The notes beneath the pieces were generated by a model. It was not told where the DNA came from. It saw only the letters and a list, made by a program, of their open reading frames with translations, and ran no database searches. Below, piece by piece: positions 9,133 through 18,665 of a stretch of 56,485 bases of DNA; positions within the stretch are counted from its first letter, which is position 1; every line of letters starts with the position of its first letter. The translations under genes and the position numbers were made by a program. Source of the stretch: Acidimicrobiales bacterium MED-G01 (GTDB lineage Bacteria > Actinomycetota > Acidimicrobiia > Acidimicrobiales > Poriferisodalaceae); NCBI GenBank assembly GCA_002457435.1, contig NTLA01000012.1, positions 1-56,485 on the forward strand, written 5' to 3'.

Positions 9133-9774
9133 ATGGAGGAACCTCAAGGGCTATTGAAGATCAACTCGGTCGGATCTCTCGGACCTGGCGACCGACTTTT
9201 AGTTCTGCTCCACGGATTTGGTGCCGATGAAAATGACTTGGCGCCCCTAGTGCAACACATTGATCCCGACGGACGCTTCACCTCAGTCTGTTTTCGCGCT
9301 CCGATTGACCTGGTGCCGTTTGGTGCTGCTTGGTATGAACGAGATGATGATGGGGCGGTTGACGCTGAAACCTTCAAGTCCTCAGTCCGGTCGATCGACC
9401 GCACAATCGATGCAGTGTGTGCCGCCGGTAATTTTTTTCGATCAGAGGTAGTTCTCATCGGTTTCTCCCAAGGGTGCGCTATGACACTGGCTGTGGGCCT
9501 TTGGGAAGAGATCACGATTGCGCCTTCAGCTATGGCCTGTCTTTCAGGAATGCTCCAGGACATCCCTGATTTTGACTACAACTTGTCAGCAGTTTCGGAC
9601 ATTCTGATACAACATGGCACCCTCGACCCGATGGTTGACATCGAACGTGGTCGCCGTATTCGTGATGTATTGACGGAAGCCGGCAATGAACCCCATTTCG
9701 CTGAATACCCGATGGGTCACGAAATATCGAATGCTTCGTTATTTGATCTGAGGGATTGGTTGTCGACTATATAA
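9133..9774 (+). CDS. phospholipase/carboxylesterase-family alpha/beta hydrolase
   Basis: A 213-residue alpha/beta hydrolase of the acyl-protein-thioesterase/carboxylesterase group. The oxyanion segment is 'LVLLHGFGADENDL'. The catalytic triad is probably Ser112 in 'GFSQG', Asp165 in 'HGTLDPMV' and His196 in 'YPMGHEI'. It hydrolyses short acyl esters or thioesters; there is no signal peptide, so it acts in the cytoplasm. AAGGAG stands 7-8 bases before the ATG at 9133, a strong start. It converges on the MFS gene with one base between stops. Confidence 0.93.
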   Translation: MEEPQGLLKINSVGSLGPGDRLLVLLHGFGADENDLAPLVQHIDPDGRFTSVCFRAPIDLVPFGAAWYERDDDGAVDAETFKSSVRSIDRTIDAVCAAGNFFRSEVVLIGFSQGCAMTLAVGLWEEITIAPSAMACLSGMLQDIPDFDYNLSAVSDILIQHGTLDPMVDIERGRRIRDVLTEAGNEPHFAEYPMGHEISNASLFDLRDWLSTI

Positions 9775-9775
9775 A

Positions 9776-11065
9776 TCAGAACGCCTTCAGATCAAAGATC
9801 GTCGGCCGACGACTTTCGGGTAATTCTGATCGTCGATCTCGGTTGGTGGCCGCCTCTTCAGATTGTTGACGTTGGTAGATGCTTTCCGGTCTGACTCGTA
9901 GGAATAGTGTCATCAACACGGCTCCGCTCAGAACCGAGATGGTCACAGCTGTTGACGCCCCGAAAACTTCGGCGATCTCCCCTACGACAAGCATGCCTAA
10001 CGGCAGCACTCCAATGGCGCTACTTAGCAATCCCAAAGCGCGGCCTCGACGCTCTTCCGACACTGCATCCATCACGAGGATTGCCTGGGTTGATCCGAAG
10101 AACCCCATGCCTACTGCTGCGAAGGCGAGGAACATCGCTGATGGCAGGTACCAAGGTAAGAGCGCGAACCCGACCATAAAGGTGAAGGCAATATAGGAAC
10201 CCACTACATAAATCAGTCCGCGCCGTTGAGGCTTATAGCGAGCGACTCCCAGCGAACCCACAAACATACCGATGCCCAACATTGCTGCTAGGAGACCTAA
10301 GAGCGCGGGACCGACTCCGAACTTGCCTCCTACGACCTGCAATAAGGGACTCGAAGAGAAAAAGAAAAAGTTGACGAATGCGGTCACACCGAGAATTGAC
10401 AGAAGGCTTTTCTCTGTGCGAAGCATTTTGACGCCTTCTATCAATGCTGACACTCCAGCAGCCGCAGCAGATTGGTTGCGCTGTGTAATTGCGGGAACCA
10501 TGCTGAAAGTTGTCAAGGAAATGACTTGGAGAGCACCCATGACCACCAGGGCCCATCCCACACCTGCAGCCTGAATGAGTGATCCACCAGCTAGTGCACC
10601 AAATGCCAGTGCTACCGCTGTGCCACTCGACTCCAGCGCCAATGCGTTATCGATTTTCTCTGTCCCGACAACGTCATAGATGATCACACGACGTCCGACC
10701 ATGTCGAAGACCCAGCCAACACCAGTGACGAACAAAACCGGATAAATCATCCAGAGTTGAAGCCTGCCACTAATTTCAATCCAGCCCAAGATCACAAGGC
10801 CGGGGATAGTCACGAAAAATTGTCCTATAACGATGCGTCTGCGATCAAACCGGTCTGATACCCATCCGCCGACCACGCCGCCAAGCAAAAGTGGGGACCA
10901 AAGAGCTACACCTGCAAGCTGAACCATTCGAGCAGATCCGGTGAGATCATTCGCTATGAAGGGGCCCAGGAAAGAGACCCCCCAACGCGAAAGACTCCAC
11001 GTCCATCCGGACGCAAATATCAGCGGGAAGTGACGAACTTTAAGGGCGTCGAAGGTTGTGGTCAC
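9776..11065 (-). CDS. MFS transporter, EntS-like (MFS_3) efflux type
   Basis: A 429-residue MFS protein of about 12 helices. 'GGVVGGWVSDRFDRRRIVIGQF' is the A-motif. Overall it resembles the enterobactin-exporter-like MFS_3 group, so export is more likely than import. The start is GTG at 11065, placed directly after the stop codon of the SDR gene, so translation is probably coupled. The extreme C-terminus 'SRRPTIFDLKAF' repeats the RRPT-hydrophobic-F-acidic-L tail of the MFS protein at 7709-9004. Confidence 0.9.
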   Translation of the reverse strand: MTTTFDALKVRHFPLIFASGWTWSLSRWGVSFLGPFIANDLTGSARMVQLAGVALWSPLLLGGVVGGWVSDRFDRRRIVIGQFFVTIPGLVILGWIEISGRLQLWMIYPVLFVTGVGWVFDMVGRRVIIYDVVGTEKIDNALALESSGTAVALAFGALAGGSLIQAAGVGWALVVMGALQVISLTTFSMVPAITQRNQSAAAAGVSALIEGVKMLRTEKSLLSILGVTAFVNFFFFSSSPLLQVVGGKFGVGPALLGLLAAMLGIGMFVGSLGVARYKPQRRGLIYVVGSYIAFTFMVGFALLPWYLPSAMFLAFAAVGMGFFGSTQAILVMDAVSEERRGRALGLLSSAIGVLPLGMLVVGEIAEVFGASTAVTISVLSGAVLMTLFLRVRPESIYQRQQSEEAATNRDRRSELPESRRPTIFDLKAF

Positions 11066-11785
11066 CTAGCGGTGCATACCGCCATCAACAGTGAATTCTT
11101 GACCGGAGCAGTAGCTCGAGTCATCCGAAGCTAAAAACAGCGCTACGGCAGCAACTTCTTTAGGTTCAGCTTCCCGTCCCAGAGGTATCGCCCGCACCAT
11201 TCGGTCTTTGTCGAACTCCGAGGTCATATCGGTATTGATTAGTCCTGGATGAATGGAGTTAACCCGTACGTTATGTCGACCGAGTTCAAGCGCGGCGATC
11301 TTGCTCATGCCACGAACCGCCCACTTCGTCGCTCCATAAGCCATTGACGCAAACGTTGCTTCTAAACCGGCTACGGAGCTGATGTTCACAATCGAACCCG
11401 CCCCTTGTTCAATCATCTGCGGTGCAACAGCCCTCATTCCATAGAAAACCCCGGTCTGGTTTATTGCGACTGTTTGATCCCAGATTTCATCGCTGGTGTT
11501 AACAAGACGCGCTCCTCGAAGAATTCCGGCGTTATTAACCAAAGCATCGATTCGGCCATGGCGAGCTATTACATCTGAAACGACGGCTTCCCAAGCTGCA
11601 GCTGATGACACGTCGTGAGACAAGAACTCGATTCCCAGTGTTCCAGCTGTTTTGCCACCTTCGTCTTCGAGAACATCTGTGATGACTACTTGTGCTCCTT
11701 CGTCCCGAAACATCTCCGCTTCAGCTGCGCCCTGGCCTCTAGCGCCGCCTGTGATGATTGCTACCTTGCCGTCTAACCGTCCCAT
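11066..11785 (-). CDS. SDR-family NAD(P)-dependent oxidoreductase (hydroxysteroid-dehydrogenase-like)
   Basis: A 239-residue classical short-chain dehydrogenase. It has the 'TGGARGQG' nucleotide-binding motif near residue 12, 'NNAG' near 88, Ser in 'IVNISSVAGL', and the catalytic 'YGATK' Tyr-x-x-x-Lys near 150, ending in 'FTVDGGMHR'. It resembles 3-alpha/20-beta-hydroxysteroid and glucose dehydrogenases, so an alcohol/ketone pair is the substrate. GGGGAGCG precedes the ATG at 11785. It abuts the MFS gene without a spacer, which suggests that the transporter carries a substrate or product of this enzyme. Confidence 0.93.
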   Translation of the reverse strand: MGRLDGKVAIITGGARGQGAAEAEMFRDEGAQVVITDVLEDEGGKTAGTLGIEFLSHDVSSAAAWEAVVSDVIARHGRIDALVNNAGILRGARLVNTSDEIWDQTVAINQTGVFYGMRAVAPQMIEQGAGSIVNISSVAGLEATFASMAYGATKWAVRGMSKIAALELGRHNVRVNSIHPGLINTDMTSEFDKDRMVRAIPLGREAEPKEVAAVALFLASDDSSYCSGQEFTVDGGMHR

Positions 11786-11891
11786 CGCTCCCCTATTCAG
11801 AAATCGTCTTTGGCAACACTAGCTACGAGACGGCTCATGAATCTCTCTAGTTGCTAGCTCAGTTGCTCTTTAGGTCCCTAGGGTGGAGGTT

Positions 11892-13031
11892 GTGAATCTC
11901 GAAAGTGTCGTAGATGGCCTGCACTCGGTGGGCCCGTCTTGGGAGAAAAAGTCGGCCTTAGCCGATGAGGCTGGCTGCATTGATCCCGAGAATGCTGCTG
12001 ACATTAGGGCCATCGGAGCTGCCCGTCTGCTGCAGCCAACAGACTTTGGTGGAGCGCAATCATCGATTGAAGACCACATGCGCGCTGTTGCGGTAGCTGG
12101 CGAATACTGCATGGCAACATCTTGGTGTCTTGCTGTTTGGAGCGCTCATGGTTGGATGCTTGCCCAAATGCCCACCGAAGGCCGGCATGAAATTTGGTCC
12201 GACCCGACAAATCTCATCAGCGCGTCCATCGTACCTAAGACACAATTCCGACAACAGGGAACTGATGTCATTGTGTCCGGCCGGTTTGGCTTCGGCTCTG
12301 GTTGTGATCACGCCCCTTGGTTGAGTGTCGGTGGGTTACTGCCAGGCGATCAACCCACTCCAGTAATTTGTGCATTACCCGCGGAAGACGTGATCATCGA
12401 TCACAACTCCTGGAATGTGGTCGGACTTCGCGGTACGGGAAGCAAAGATCTGGTCGTAGCTGATGAGGTCGCGGTCCCTGCACATCGTGTGTTACATGTG
12501 GCCGAAACCACGGCACGTCAGGCACCCGGCCAACTGCACTACGGTGGCCCTCTTTATACATGCCCATGGAGAACTACCGCGATTCTAGTACTCGCCGCAC
12601 CTGTGATTGGCGCCGCAAAGGCAGCTGTTCGTCGATTCCAGGAACGTATTGACGATCATTTTCTCGTTGCCCTATCCAGTGTTCAGAGAAATGACCCCGC
12701 CGCTGGCTATCGACTCGCCGAATCGACTGCAGAAATTCAGGCCGCGGAGTTACTGATCTATGACGCTGCTGCTCGATTAGATCACTTGGGTGGCGTCGAT
12801 GATGTAGACCCGGTACTTAATGCGTCAATAATTCGCGACTGCGGCTGGGGAGTAAGAGCCTTGGCCAACGCCGTCGACCGCCTGTACGAGGCAAGCGGAG
12901 CGAACGCCATGAGAGCCGACGAGCCCATCCAGCGTCTCTGGCGTGATGTGAATGCTGCCCGCTCCCACGCAATCTTGACGTGGGACCATGCCGCGAACAT
13001 GTACAGCAGGGCACTTCTAGATTCGATTTAG
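11892..13031 (+). CDS. acyl-CoA-dehydrogenase-fold flavoprotein, HsaA/4-HPA-monooxygenase-like
   Basis: A 379-residue protein of the acyl-CoA dehydrogenase fold. It lacks an evident CoA-dehydrogenase catalytic Glu and looks more like two-component flavin-dependent hydroxylases (HsaA, 4-hydroxyphenylacetate or indole oxygenases): 'AIGAARLLQPTDFGGAQSS', 'TSWCLAVWSAHGWMLAQMP', 'VSGRFGFGSGCDHAPWLSVGG' and 'GLRGTGSKDLVV'. Such enzymes use FMNH2 made by a partner reductase to hydroxylate aromatic or steroid rings. GTG codons at 11883 and 11892 could both start it; GGAGG lies just before the second. It overlaps the convergent LLM gene by 4 bases. Confidence 0.82.
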   Translation: MNLESVVDGLHSVGPSWEKKSALADEAGCIDPENAADIRAIGAARLLQPTDFGGAQSSIEDHMRAVAVAGEYCMATSWCLAVWSAHGWMLAQMPTEGRHEIWSDPTNLISASIVPKTQFRQQGTDVIVSGRFGFGSGCDHAPWLSVGGLLPGDQPTPVICALPAEDVIIDHNSWNVVGLRGTGSKDLVVADEVAVPAHRVLHVAETTARQAPGQLHYGGPLYTCPWRTTAILVLAAPVIGAAKAAVRRFQERIDDHFLVALSSVQRNDPAAGYRLAESTAEIQAAELLIYDAAARLDHLGGVDDVDPVLNASIIRDCGWGVRALANAVDRLYEASGANAMRADEPIQRLWRDVNAARSHAILTWDHAANMYSRALLDSI

Positions 13032-14098
13032 TCGTCCAAATTAGGAAGCACTTCATCGCGAATTAGTGCGTCAGACTCAGCGGCTGTTGAACGATTGGTG
13101 CCCATGGTGGCTCCGACGAATATCAGCTTGTCCAAACCCAATCGACTGAGCGCCACAATCCGATCTATGCAAGTCTCGGGAGCTCCGACTATCGCGTAAC
13201 TATCAACAAACTCCGGTGTCAATACCGACGCCTGTTGGCTGTCAGCGCGCGTGTGACTGTTCATGTCGTAGTTGTCATGCAGGTCGTTCATGACTTTGCG
13301 CTGCGCATCCGAGACCGGACCTACCACCTCACCGTGCATCACCGAGAATCGAGCGAATGTCGACAGCCCTCCACGGACAAGATCTCGAGCGCGTTCCAGA
13401 TCTGTGTGACAGACCACGTTGACGTACGCACCGTATTTCAGGTCGTTGGGATCAAGCCCTGCTTGACTACGAGCATTGCGTGCGGTTTCCATTCCCCACA
13501 TGATTCGGTCTGGGTCAGCTCCCAACGCAAACATAATTCGTTCGGCGTGTCTTGCGGCGGCCCCAATTACTTTGGGACCGGTCGCCGACACCTCCACAGG
13601 TACCTTTCCCACTGAACCCGGTAGCCAAGCGATTTTGCTAGTGCCAGCGGTATCCGCTAATTCCAGTTCGTCAACAGGAGGAGCTAACGCTTCTCCAAAA
13701 TTTAAATTCTCAAACGGTATTTCGTCGCCGCGAAGATAGGTCTGCAAGGCCGACAGGTAACGTTCGAAATCCTTAACTCGAGCGGGAGCCCTTCCTAAAT
13801 GCGCAAGCGCTGAGTCTCCGCGACCGATCCCTAGTTGCACCCGATCTGGGGCGAGCCGATTCACACTGGCGGCTGCTCCCGCAGTAACTGCGGGGTGCCG
13901 TGTCACCGGATTAGTTACCCCAGAACTGACTTGCAAGATTTCTGTCGCCTGAACCGCTGTAGTCATGGCGACATAAACATCACCAGACAGATTCTGAGAA
14001 TCGACGAAGGAAACACCATCGAATCCTTGCTCTTCAAGTTGAAGCGCCGTCCGACTCGAGTCGGGCCGGGCGACCATCTGCTGAAAAATCCTTGCCAT
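13028..14098 (-). CDS. LLM-class flavin/F420-dependent oxidoreductase
   Basis: A 356-residue luciferase-like barrel protein. 'RTALQLEEQGFDGVSFVDSQN', 'LQVSSGVTNPVTRHPAVTAGAAASVNRLAPDRVQLGIGRGDSA' and 'VEVSATGPKVIGAAARHAERIMFALGAD' are the usual LLM strands. It resembles methylenetetrahydromethanopterin-reductase-like members that use F420. A late motif 'IVGAPETCIDRIVAL' completes the barrel. The substrate is unknown. It converges on the flavoprotein gene 11892-13031 with a 4-base overlap. Confidence 0.87.
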   Translation of the reverse strand: MARIFQQMVARPDSSRTALQLEEQGFDGVSFVDSQNLSGDVYVAMTTAVQATEILQVSSGVTNPVTRHPAVTAGAAASVNRLAPDRVQLGIGRGDSALAHLGRAPARVKDFERYLSALQTYLRGDEIPFENLNFGEALAPPVDELELADTAGTSKIAWLPGSVGKVPVEVSATGPKVIGAAARHAERIMFALGADPDRIMWGMETARNARSQAGLDPNDLKYGAYVNVVCHTDLERARDLVRGGLSTFARFSVMHGEVVGPVSDAQRKVMNDLHDNYDMNSHTRADSQQASVLTPEFVDSYAIVGAPETCIDRIVALSRLGLDKLIFVGATMGTNRSTAAESDALIRDEVLPNLDD

Positions 14099-14252
14099 AC
14101 GCCGACCGTAGCCGTGCTGACATAGGAGATGCGTCCGATCTCTCAGCGGCTTGGACTCGAAGCGGTTGGCCCTCAGCGGACTACGCTCTTTGCGTGGTCA
14201 CCGCCCCGAACTGTGACAACGGTGACCCTATCTATTGGAAAGAAGTACTTCT

Positions 14253-15131
14253 ATGAAGATCGGCTTGTTCACCCCATTACGTTCACCAGTCGCAACCCCG
14301 GAGTTCTTGCGGAATTTTGGGCAAAAGGCCGAAGAGATAGGCGTTCATTCATTCTGGCTTGGTGAGCACGTCGTCATATTTGACCAATACGAGTCTCAAT
14401 ATCCGGGTTCCTCTGATGGCGTATTCAGATTTCCCGAGGGCTCTGGGCTGATGGATATGGTCAGCAGCATCGGCTTCTTAGCGGCCTGCACATCAACTCT
14501 CCGCTTGGGAACAGGAATCTGCATCCTCCCCCAAAACAACCCGGTCTATGCAGCGAAGGAATATGCAACTCTCGACTTCTTATCGAATGGTCGTCTCGAC
14601 TTCGGAGTCGGCGTCGGCTGGAGCTGGGAGGAGTTCGAAGCATGCGGAGCCCCTTGGCCGAATCGAGGGAAGAGGTGTGATGAATATCTCGAAGTCATCA
14701 ACACCTTATGGAACGACGAACTGAGTTCATTCTCTGGCGACATGTACGACTTACCTGAATGTCGCATGCATCCCAAACCAGTCCAAAAAGGTGGCATCCC
14801 GATCTGCATCGGGGGACATTCCGACGCAGCTCTTCGCCGCACAGCTCGCTACGGGCAGGGCTGGTACGGCATCAATCTGTCTCCCCAGGAGAGCAGCCAG
14901 ATGATCTCGAGGTTGGCGACCTTTCTTCAGGCAGAAGGTCGTTCGATTGATGACCTTGAAATCCATGTCGGCGCTGTAAACGACCAAATGGACGCGTCAA
15001 TGGTCGAAGCCTATGCAGAAGCTGGGGTAACTCAGTTACTTATTCCGTTCTTACGGCAGGGCAACAAACACCTTGATGCGAATCTCGAAACCATCGCGCC
15101 ATTCATCGAAGTCGCTCGAAGTATCAGTTAG
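14253..15131 (+). CDS. LLM-class F420-dependent oxidoreductase (TIGR03619 type)
   Basis: A 292-residue LLM protein. 'AEEIGVHSFWLGEHVV', 'LRLGTGICILPQNNPVYAAKEYATLDFLSNGRLDFGVGVGWSWEEFEACG' and 'IPICIGGHSDAALRRTARYGQGWYG' match the TIGR03619-type actinobacterial F420 group. The start is the ATG at 14253, with GGAAAG about a dozen bases upstream; family similarity begins directly there. It is paralogous to the gene at 17713-18642, with the same motif order. Its end overlaps the RmuC gene by 8 bases on the opposite strand. Confidence 0.9.
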   Translation: MKIGLFTPLRSPVATPEFLRNFGQKAEEIGVHSFWLGEHVVIFDQYESQYPGSSDGVFRFPEGSGLMDMVSSIGFLAACTSTLRLGTGICILPQNNPVYAAKEYATLDFLSNGRLDFGVGVGWSWEEFEACGAPWPNRGKRCDEYLEVINTLWNDELSSFSGDMYDLPECRMHPKPVQKGGIPICIGGHSDAALRRTARYGQGWYGINLSPQESSQMISRLATFLQAEGRSIDDLEIHVGAVNDQMDASMVEAYAEAGVTQLLIPFLRQGNKHLDANLETIAPFIEVARSIS

Positions 15132-16353
15132 ATTCGTCATTCTTTTGATCGTCTAGATGCTCGGCGGCTTCGAGCTCGCGGGCTGTCATGTCCCGCGCTG
15201 CAGCTTCCACTGGCTTTACTTCCGGTAATTCCTCACCGGATACACCCAGCTCACTGAAGCGCCGAAGAGTTGGCAGCACTCTGCTCTCCACGCTGCCCAC
15301 CATTTCGTTGTATGCCTTTGTCGCCATTTCCAATCCTCGCCCTGTCTTGGCCATGGCGGTCAACGTCGTCCCGACACGATGGTGCAGCTCGCGACCATGC
15401 TCTTCCACCTTTTTGGCGTTTTCGGCCAATTGAGTTGTTTGCCAACCACGCGCAATCGTCAGGAGCAGCGCCATCAAACTCATCGGGGACGCAATAACGA
15501 CTCGTTGACGCATCGCTTCGTCTACTAGGGCAGGTTCAGCTCTCAAGGCATCAGCCAAGAAGGACTCTCCCGGAACAAACATCACAACAAAGTCCGGTGC
15601 GTCATCGAAGAGCGCCCAGTACCGCTTATCAGCCAGTGCTTTTACGTGAGCCTGCACGGCTTTGACGTGCCCCTTTAGTTCGGCTTCTCTGGCTGCGGCG
15701 TCATCGAGTTCTTGCATTCGTAGATACGCAGATAGCGGAACTTTGGAATCGACAACCAGAAAAGCCCCATTGGGAAGCCTCACTGTCAAGTCCGGCCGCA
15801 GCACACCATCGTCATTTGACGCTGAAACCTGTTCGGAGAAGTCGCAAAACGATGCCATACCAGAGAGGTCGATAATGTTCCGTAACTGATTTTCTCCCCA
15901 CGCACCTCGGGCAGACGGAGACTTCAAAGCACCGGCAAGCGCTCCGGTTCGAGTGTTCAATTCACTGATTTGATGCATCAAGTTTTCGTTCAAAGCATCG
16001 AAAGAACCCTTGTTCTTCTCATAACTGGATTTCAAATCACCGACTGAAGTCTTCAGTTGGTCCATTTGTTCCGCTACGGGCTGTAGAAGACTTTTCGTCT
16101 GCTCTTCTAACGTTCGGGTTCGTTCCTCGATCAGTTGGCCTGCTAGTTCATTGTTGGTTCTGAGCGCTGACTGCGCGGCCTTACTGACTTGAGCATCAAC
16201 TGCCTCTTTAACAGCAGTTACTAATCCCTCAGTGTCTACCCGCAGGTCAGGTTGCGAAGTATCGGGCTTGACCGACCGAGCCCGAAGTTGACTGAAGAGG
16301 TAACCGACGAAGAGGGCAAGGAGGACCACCACCGCGACAAGAATGGAGTTCAT
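15124..16353 (-). CDS. rmuC: DNA recombination protein RmuC
   Basis: A 409-residue RmuC-family protein. It starts with a membrane anchor ('ILVAVVVLLALFVGYLFSQL', residues 4-23), followed by a coiled-coil region to about residue 140, then the RmuC core with 'GAWGENQLRNIIDLSGM' and 'LRPDLTVRLPNGAFLVVDSKVPL', which is a PD-(D/E)xK-like nuclease signature. RmuC limits recombination at inverted repeats in E. coli. It follows the CoA-transferase gene by 44 bases but its role is general genome maintenance. This is the only clear housekeeping gene in the left third of the window. Confidence 0.93.
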   Translation of the reverse strand: MNSILVAVVVLLALFVGYLFSQLRARSVKPDTSQPDLRVDTEGLVTAVKEAVDAQVSKAAQSALRTNNELAGQLIEERTRTLEEQTKSLLQPVAEQMDQLKTSVGDLKSSYEKNKGSFDALNENLMHQISELNTRTGALAGALKSPSARGAWGENQLRNIIDLSGMASFCDFSEQVSASNDDGVLRPDLTVRLPNGAFLVVDSKVPLSAYLRMQELDDAAAREAELKGHVKAVQAHVKALADKRYWALFDDAPDFVVMFVPGESFLADALRAEPALVDEAMRQRVVIASPMSLMALLLTIARGWQTTQLAENAKKVEEHGRELHHRVGTTLTAMAKTGRGLEMATKAYNEMVGSVESRVLPTLRRFSELGVSGEELPEVKPVEAAARDMTARELEAAEHLDDQKNDESN

Positions 16354-16397
16354 GACCTACATGTTGACATTAAGGAGGGACATCAAGCATTGATCTG

Positions 16398-17621
16398 TCA
16401 ATCAATTATTCCTGCCTGTCGCAGCAGGTCTAGCTGCTCTTTCGTAACCCCAACCTCAGCCAAAATTTCGTCGGTGTGCTGATTTGGGGAGGGCGCGCCG
16501 TGTCGCACGCTTACCGGGGTTCGACTGAACTTCGCTGCGGGGCCGGTTAACGGGGCCGAAGATCCATCGATTAGCTCGGTGTCTTGCAATAAGTCTCGGT
16601 CAAGCACATGTGGATCTTGGGCTGCGTCAGCGAACGTGTTCACCACAGAAATAACAATTCCAGCGGCATCGATCGTAGAGATGACCTCTTCTTGTGGGCG
16701 GTCCCGGCACCAATCAGCCACCAGAGAATTAACTTCGTCCCTATGAGCTACCCGGTCCTCATTGGTCAGGTATCGAGGGTCTCGGCCTAACTCCGGACAT
16801 CCGAGTGCTTCAGTCAGTCTCACCCAGTGGGAGTCGAGTATCAGGGCCAAGAAGACATGGCCGTCAGCACATTGATAACAATTCGTTGGCGCGCACACTC
16901 TGACTTCACTTCCCCACCTTTCGAGCGCATCGCCTGTCGCTCCCAATGTGAGGTAACCGTTTGATTGGTAGATGATTGAATCTAAGAGGGAGACATCAAC
17001 GTGCTGACCCTCTCCCGTAGCGTCTCGATGTCGCAGCGCTGCGAGAGCAGCCAAAGCACCATGTAGACCCGCCAGATCATCGGCTAAGAAGGTTGGAGCT
17101 TTGGTCGGCGGACCATCTTTCGATCCGTTTAACGCCATCCATCCGCTATGGGCGAGAGCACCCGGATCGTATCCCGGGCGTTGAGATTCAGGTCCGAACT
17201 GCCCCCAACCACTTACCGATAGGTACACGATGTCCGGTTTTACCTTCTGGCAGTCGTCGTACCCAACTCCCCATCCCGCAAGCGTCCCAGGCTTAAAATT
17301 CTCGATGACCATGTCAGCAGAGGCGACAAGGGTCAAGAAGGTTTCTGCACCTGCGGGTTCGCGAAGGTCAATCGCCACGCTTCGCTTATTGCGATTCACT
17401 GTCTCTTCGCCAAACGAACGTGATGTACCACTGATCAGAGGCTTCCAGGGCAGCCCTTCATCACCAGGCATCGCCACCCTGATCACATCAGCGCCGTAAT
17501 CCGCAAGGAGACATGCTGCCATCGGGCCCGCCCAAGCCGTCGTTGCATCGACAACTCTGACACTCGCTAACGGGCCGGGGAGATCATGGCGAGCATCTTT
17601 ATAAAACTCTTCCTTCTTCAT
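16398..17621 (-). CDS. CaiB/BaiF family CoA-transferase
   Basis: A 407-residue class III CoA-transferase. It has 'VVDATTAWAGPMAACLLADYGADVIRVAMPGDEG' at the N-terminus, 'VIENFKPGTLAGWGVGYDDC' near residue 104, and an Asp in 'FLADDLAGLHGALAALAALRHRDATGEGQHVDVSLLDS', at the position of the catalytic Asp. It lies upstream of rmuC on the same strand and is divergent from an F420-type LLM gene; the 91-base gap at 17622-17712 must hold promoters for both. The CoA donor and acceptor are unknown. Confidence 0.92.
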   Translation of the reverse strand: MKKEEFYKDARHDLPGPLASVRVVDATTAWAGPMAACLLADYGADVIRVAMPGDEGLPWKPLISGTSRSFGEETVNRNKRSVAIDLREPAGAETFLTLVASADMVIENFKPGTLAGWGVGYDDCQKVKPDIVYLSVSGWGQFGPESQRPGYDPGALAHSGWMALNGSKDGPPTKAPTFLADDLAGLHGALAALAALRHRDATGEGQHVDVSLLDSIIYQSNGYLTLGATGDALERWGSEVRVCAPTNCYQCADGHVFLALILDSHWVRLTEALGCPELGRDPRYLTNEDRVAHRDEVNSLVADWCRDRPQEEVISTIDAAGIVISVVNTFADAAQDPHVLDRDLLQDTELIDGSSAPLTGPAAKFSRTPVSVRHGAPSPNQHTDEILAEVGVTKEQLDLLRQAGIID

Positions 17622-17712
17622 GAACTGCAGCGTAGAGATTTTCGAACATGTCGTGCAGCGCGGAGCAGTCCCGATCTTCTAGGGTCGATTTCAATTCGAC
17701 GATAGGAAGTCC

Positions 17713-18642
17713 ATGAAGTTCGGTATCCACTTACCAGACGCAGGGCGGGATCCAAGCCGAGAGGCGATGATTCAGGTCGCCACAACCGCTGAGGACCTTG
17801 GCTATGCATCACTGTGGTCAAGTGACCATATTGCTTGGCCCGATCCCGCTACTTTGAAATCGAAGTATCCGTATGCCGATGACAACAGTGGCTTCCCTCC
17901 GGCCGGAAGCGCATGGCTGGATTGCATCGGGACACTCCAATTTGTTGCCGGAATCACTGAAAGAGTGCTCCTCGGAACCACAGTCTTGATACTCGGCTAT
18001 CGCGGGGCCGTACAACAAGCAAAAAGTTGGGCCACTCTTGATCATCTATCCAATGGCCGAGCGATCATGGGCGTAGGGGTGGGTTGGATGAAAGAAGAAT
18101 TCGAGGCAGTCAACCGGCCCTGGGACCAACGAGGTTTAAGAGCTGACGAAACACTTGAGGTCTTCGAAACTTTATTCAGCGAAGGGTTGTCCAGTTACGA
18201 CGGGTCCTGGACAAAGTTTCGCGACATTGGTTTCAGCCCGACCCCCGTCGACAACCACATCCCCGTGTGGGTGGGGGGTCACTCGCAAGCAGCGTTCAAA
18301 CGAACCGCCGTATTCGGCGACGCATTCCACTCCGCTTTCGCTCACCCAGATTTACTCTCCGAACAGTGGACGGCGGTAAAAAGAGAATGTGATCGCTTAA
18401 GTCGCGATACCCGAGAACTGGAACTAACCAGTCTTTTCAGACTCAACTTTGACGGCGGTGACCTAGCGCAAGGTGAGATCGGCGGAGATACAGAACAAAT
18501 TATTGATCAGATTGGCCAGTACTCCGACGTCGGATTAACCCACGCCGCCTTTTTTGTTTTAGGACGTGGCAACGAGGGACGACTGGAAGCGATCAACCGT
18601 TTTGCTGAAGAGGTTGCTCCTCATTTCAAAACCGACTCATAG
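17713..18642 (+). CDS. LLM-class F420-dependent oxidoreductase (TIGR03619 type)
   Basis: A 309-residue LLM protein. 'ATTAEDLGYASLWSSDHIAWP', 'VLLGTTVLILGYRGAVQQAKSWATLDHLSNGRAIMGVGVGWMKEEFEAVN' and 'HIPVWVGGHSQAAFKRTAVFGDAFH' place it in the TIGR03619-type F420 group, with the gene at 14253-15131 as a close relative. AGGA lies 6 bases before the ATG. It runs towards the selenoprotein gene on the opposite strand, with 23 bases between stops that contain the palindrome TCCGAATTCGGA. Confidence 0.9.
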   Translation: MKFGIHLPDAGRDPSREAMIQVATTAEDLGYASLWSSDHIAWPDPATLKSKYPYADDNSGFPPAGSAWLDCIGTLQFVAGITERVLLGTTVLILGYRGAVQQAKSWATLDHLSNGRAIMGVGVGWMKEEFEAVNRPWDQRGLRADETLEVFETLFSEGLSSYDGSWTKFRDIGFSPTPVDNHIPVWVGGHSQAAFKRTAVFGDAFHSAFAHPDLLSEQWTAVKRECDRLSRDTRELELTSLFRLNFDGGDLAQGEIGGDTEQIIDQIGQYSDVGLTHAAFFVLGRGNEGRLEAINRFAEEVAPHFKTDS

Positions 18643-18665
18643 ATCCGAATTCGGAAATTACGTAA

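Noticed and set aside
18643-18665. TCCGAATTCGGA palindrome as terminator
   Set aside because: It has no loop and no U-run and contains a simple EcoRI-like core; a terminator cannot be supported.
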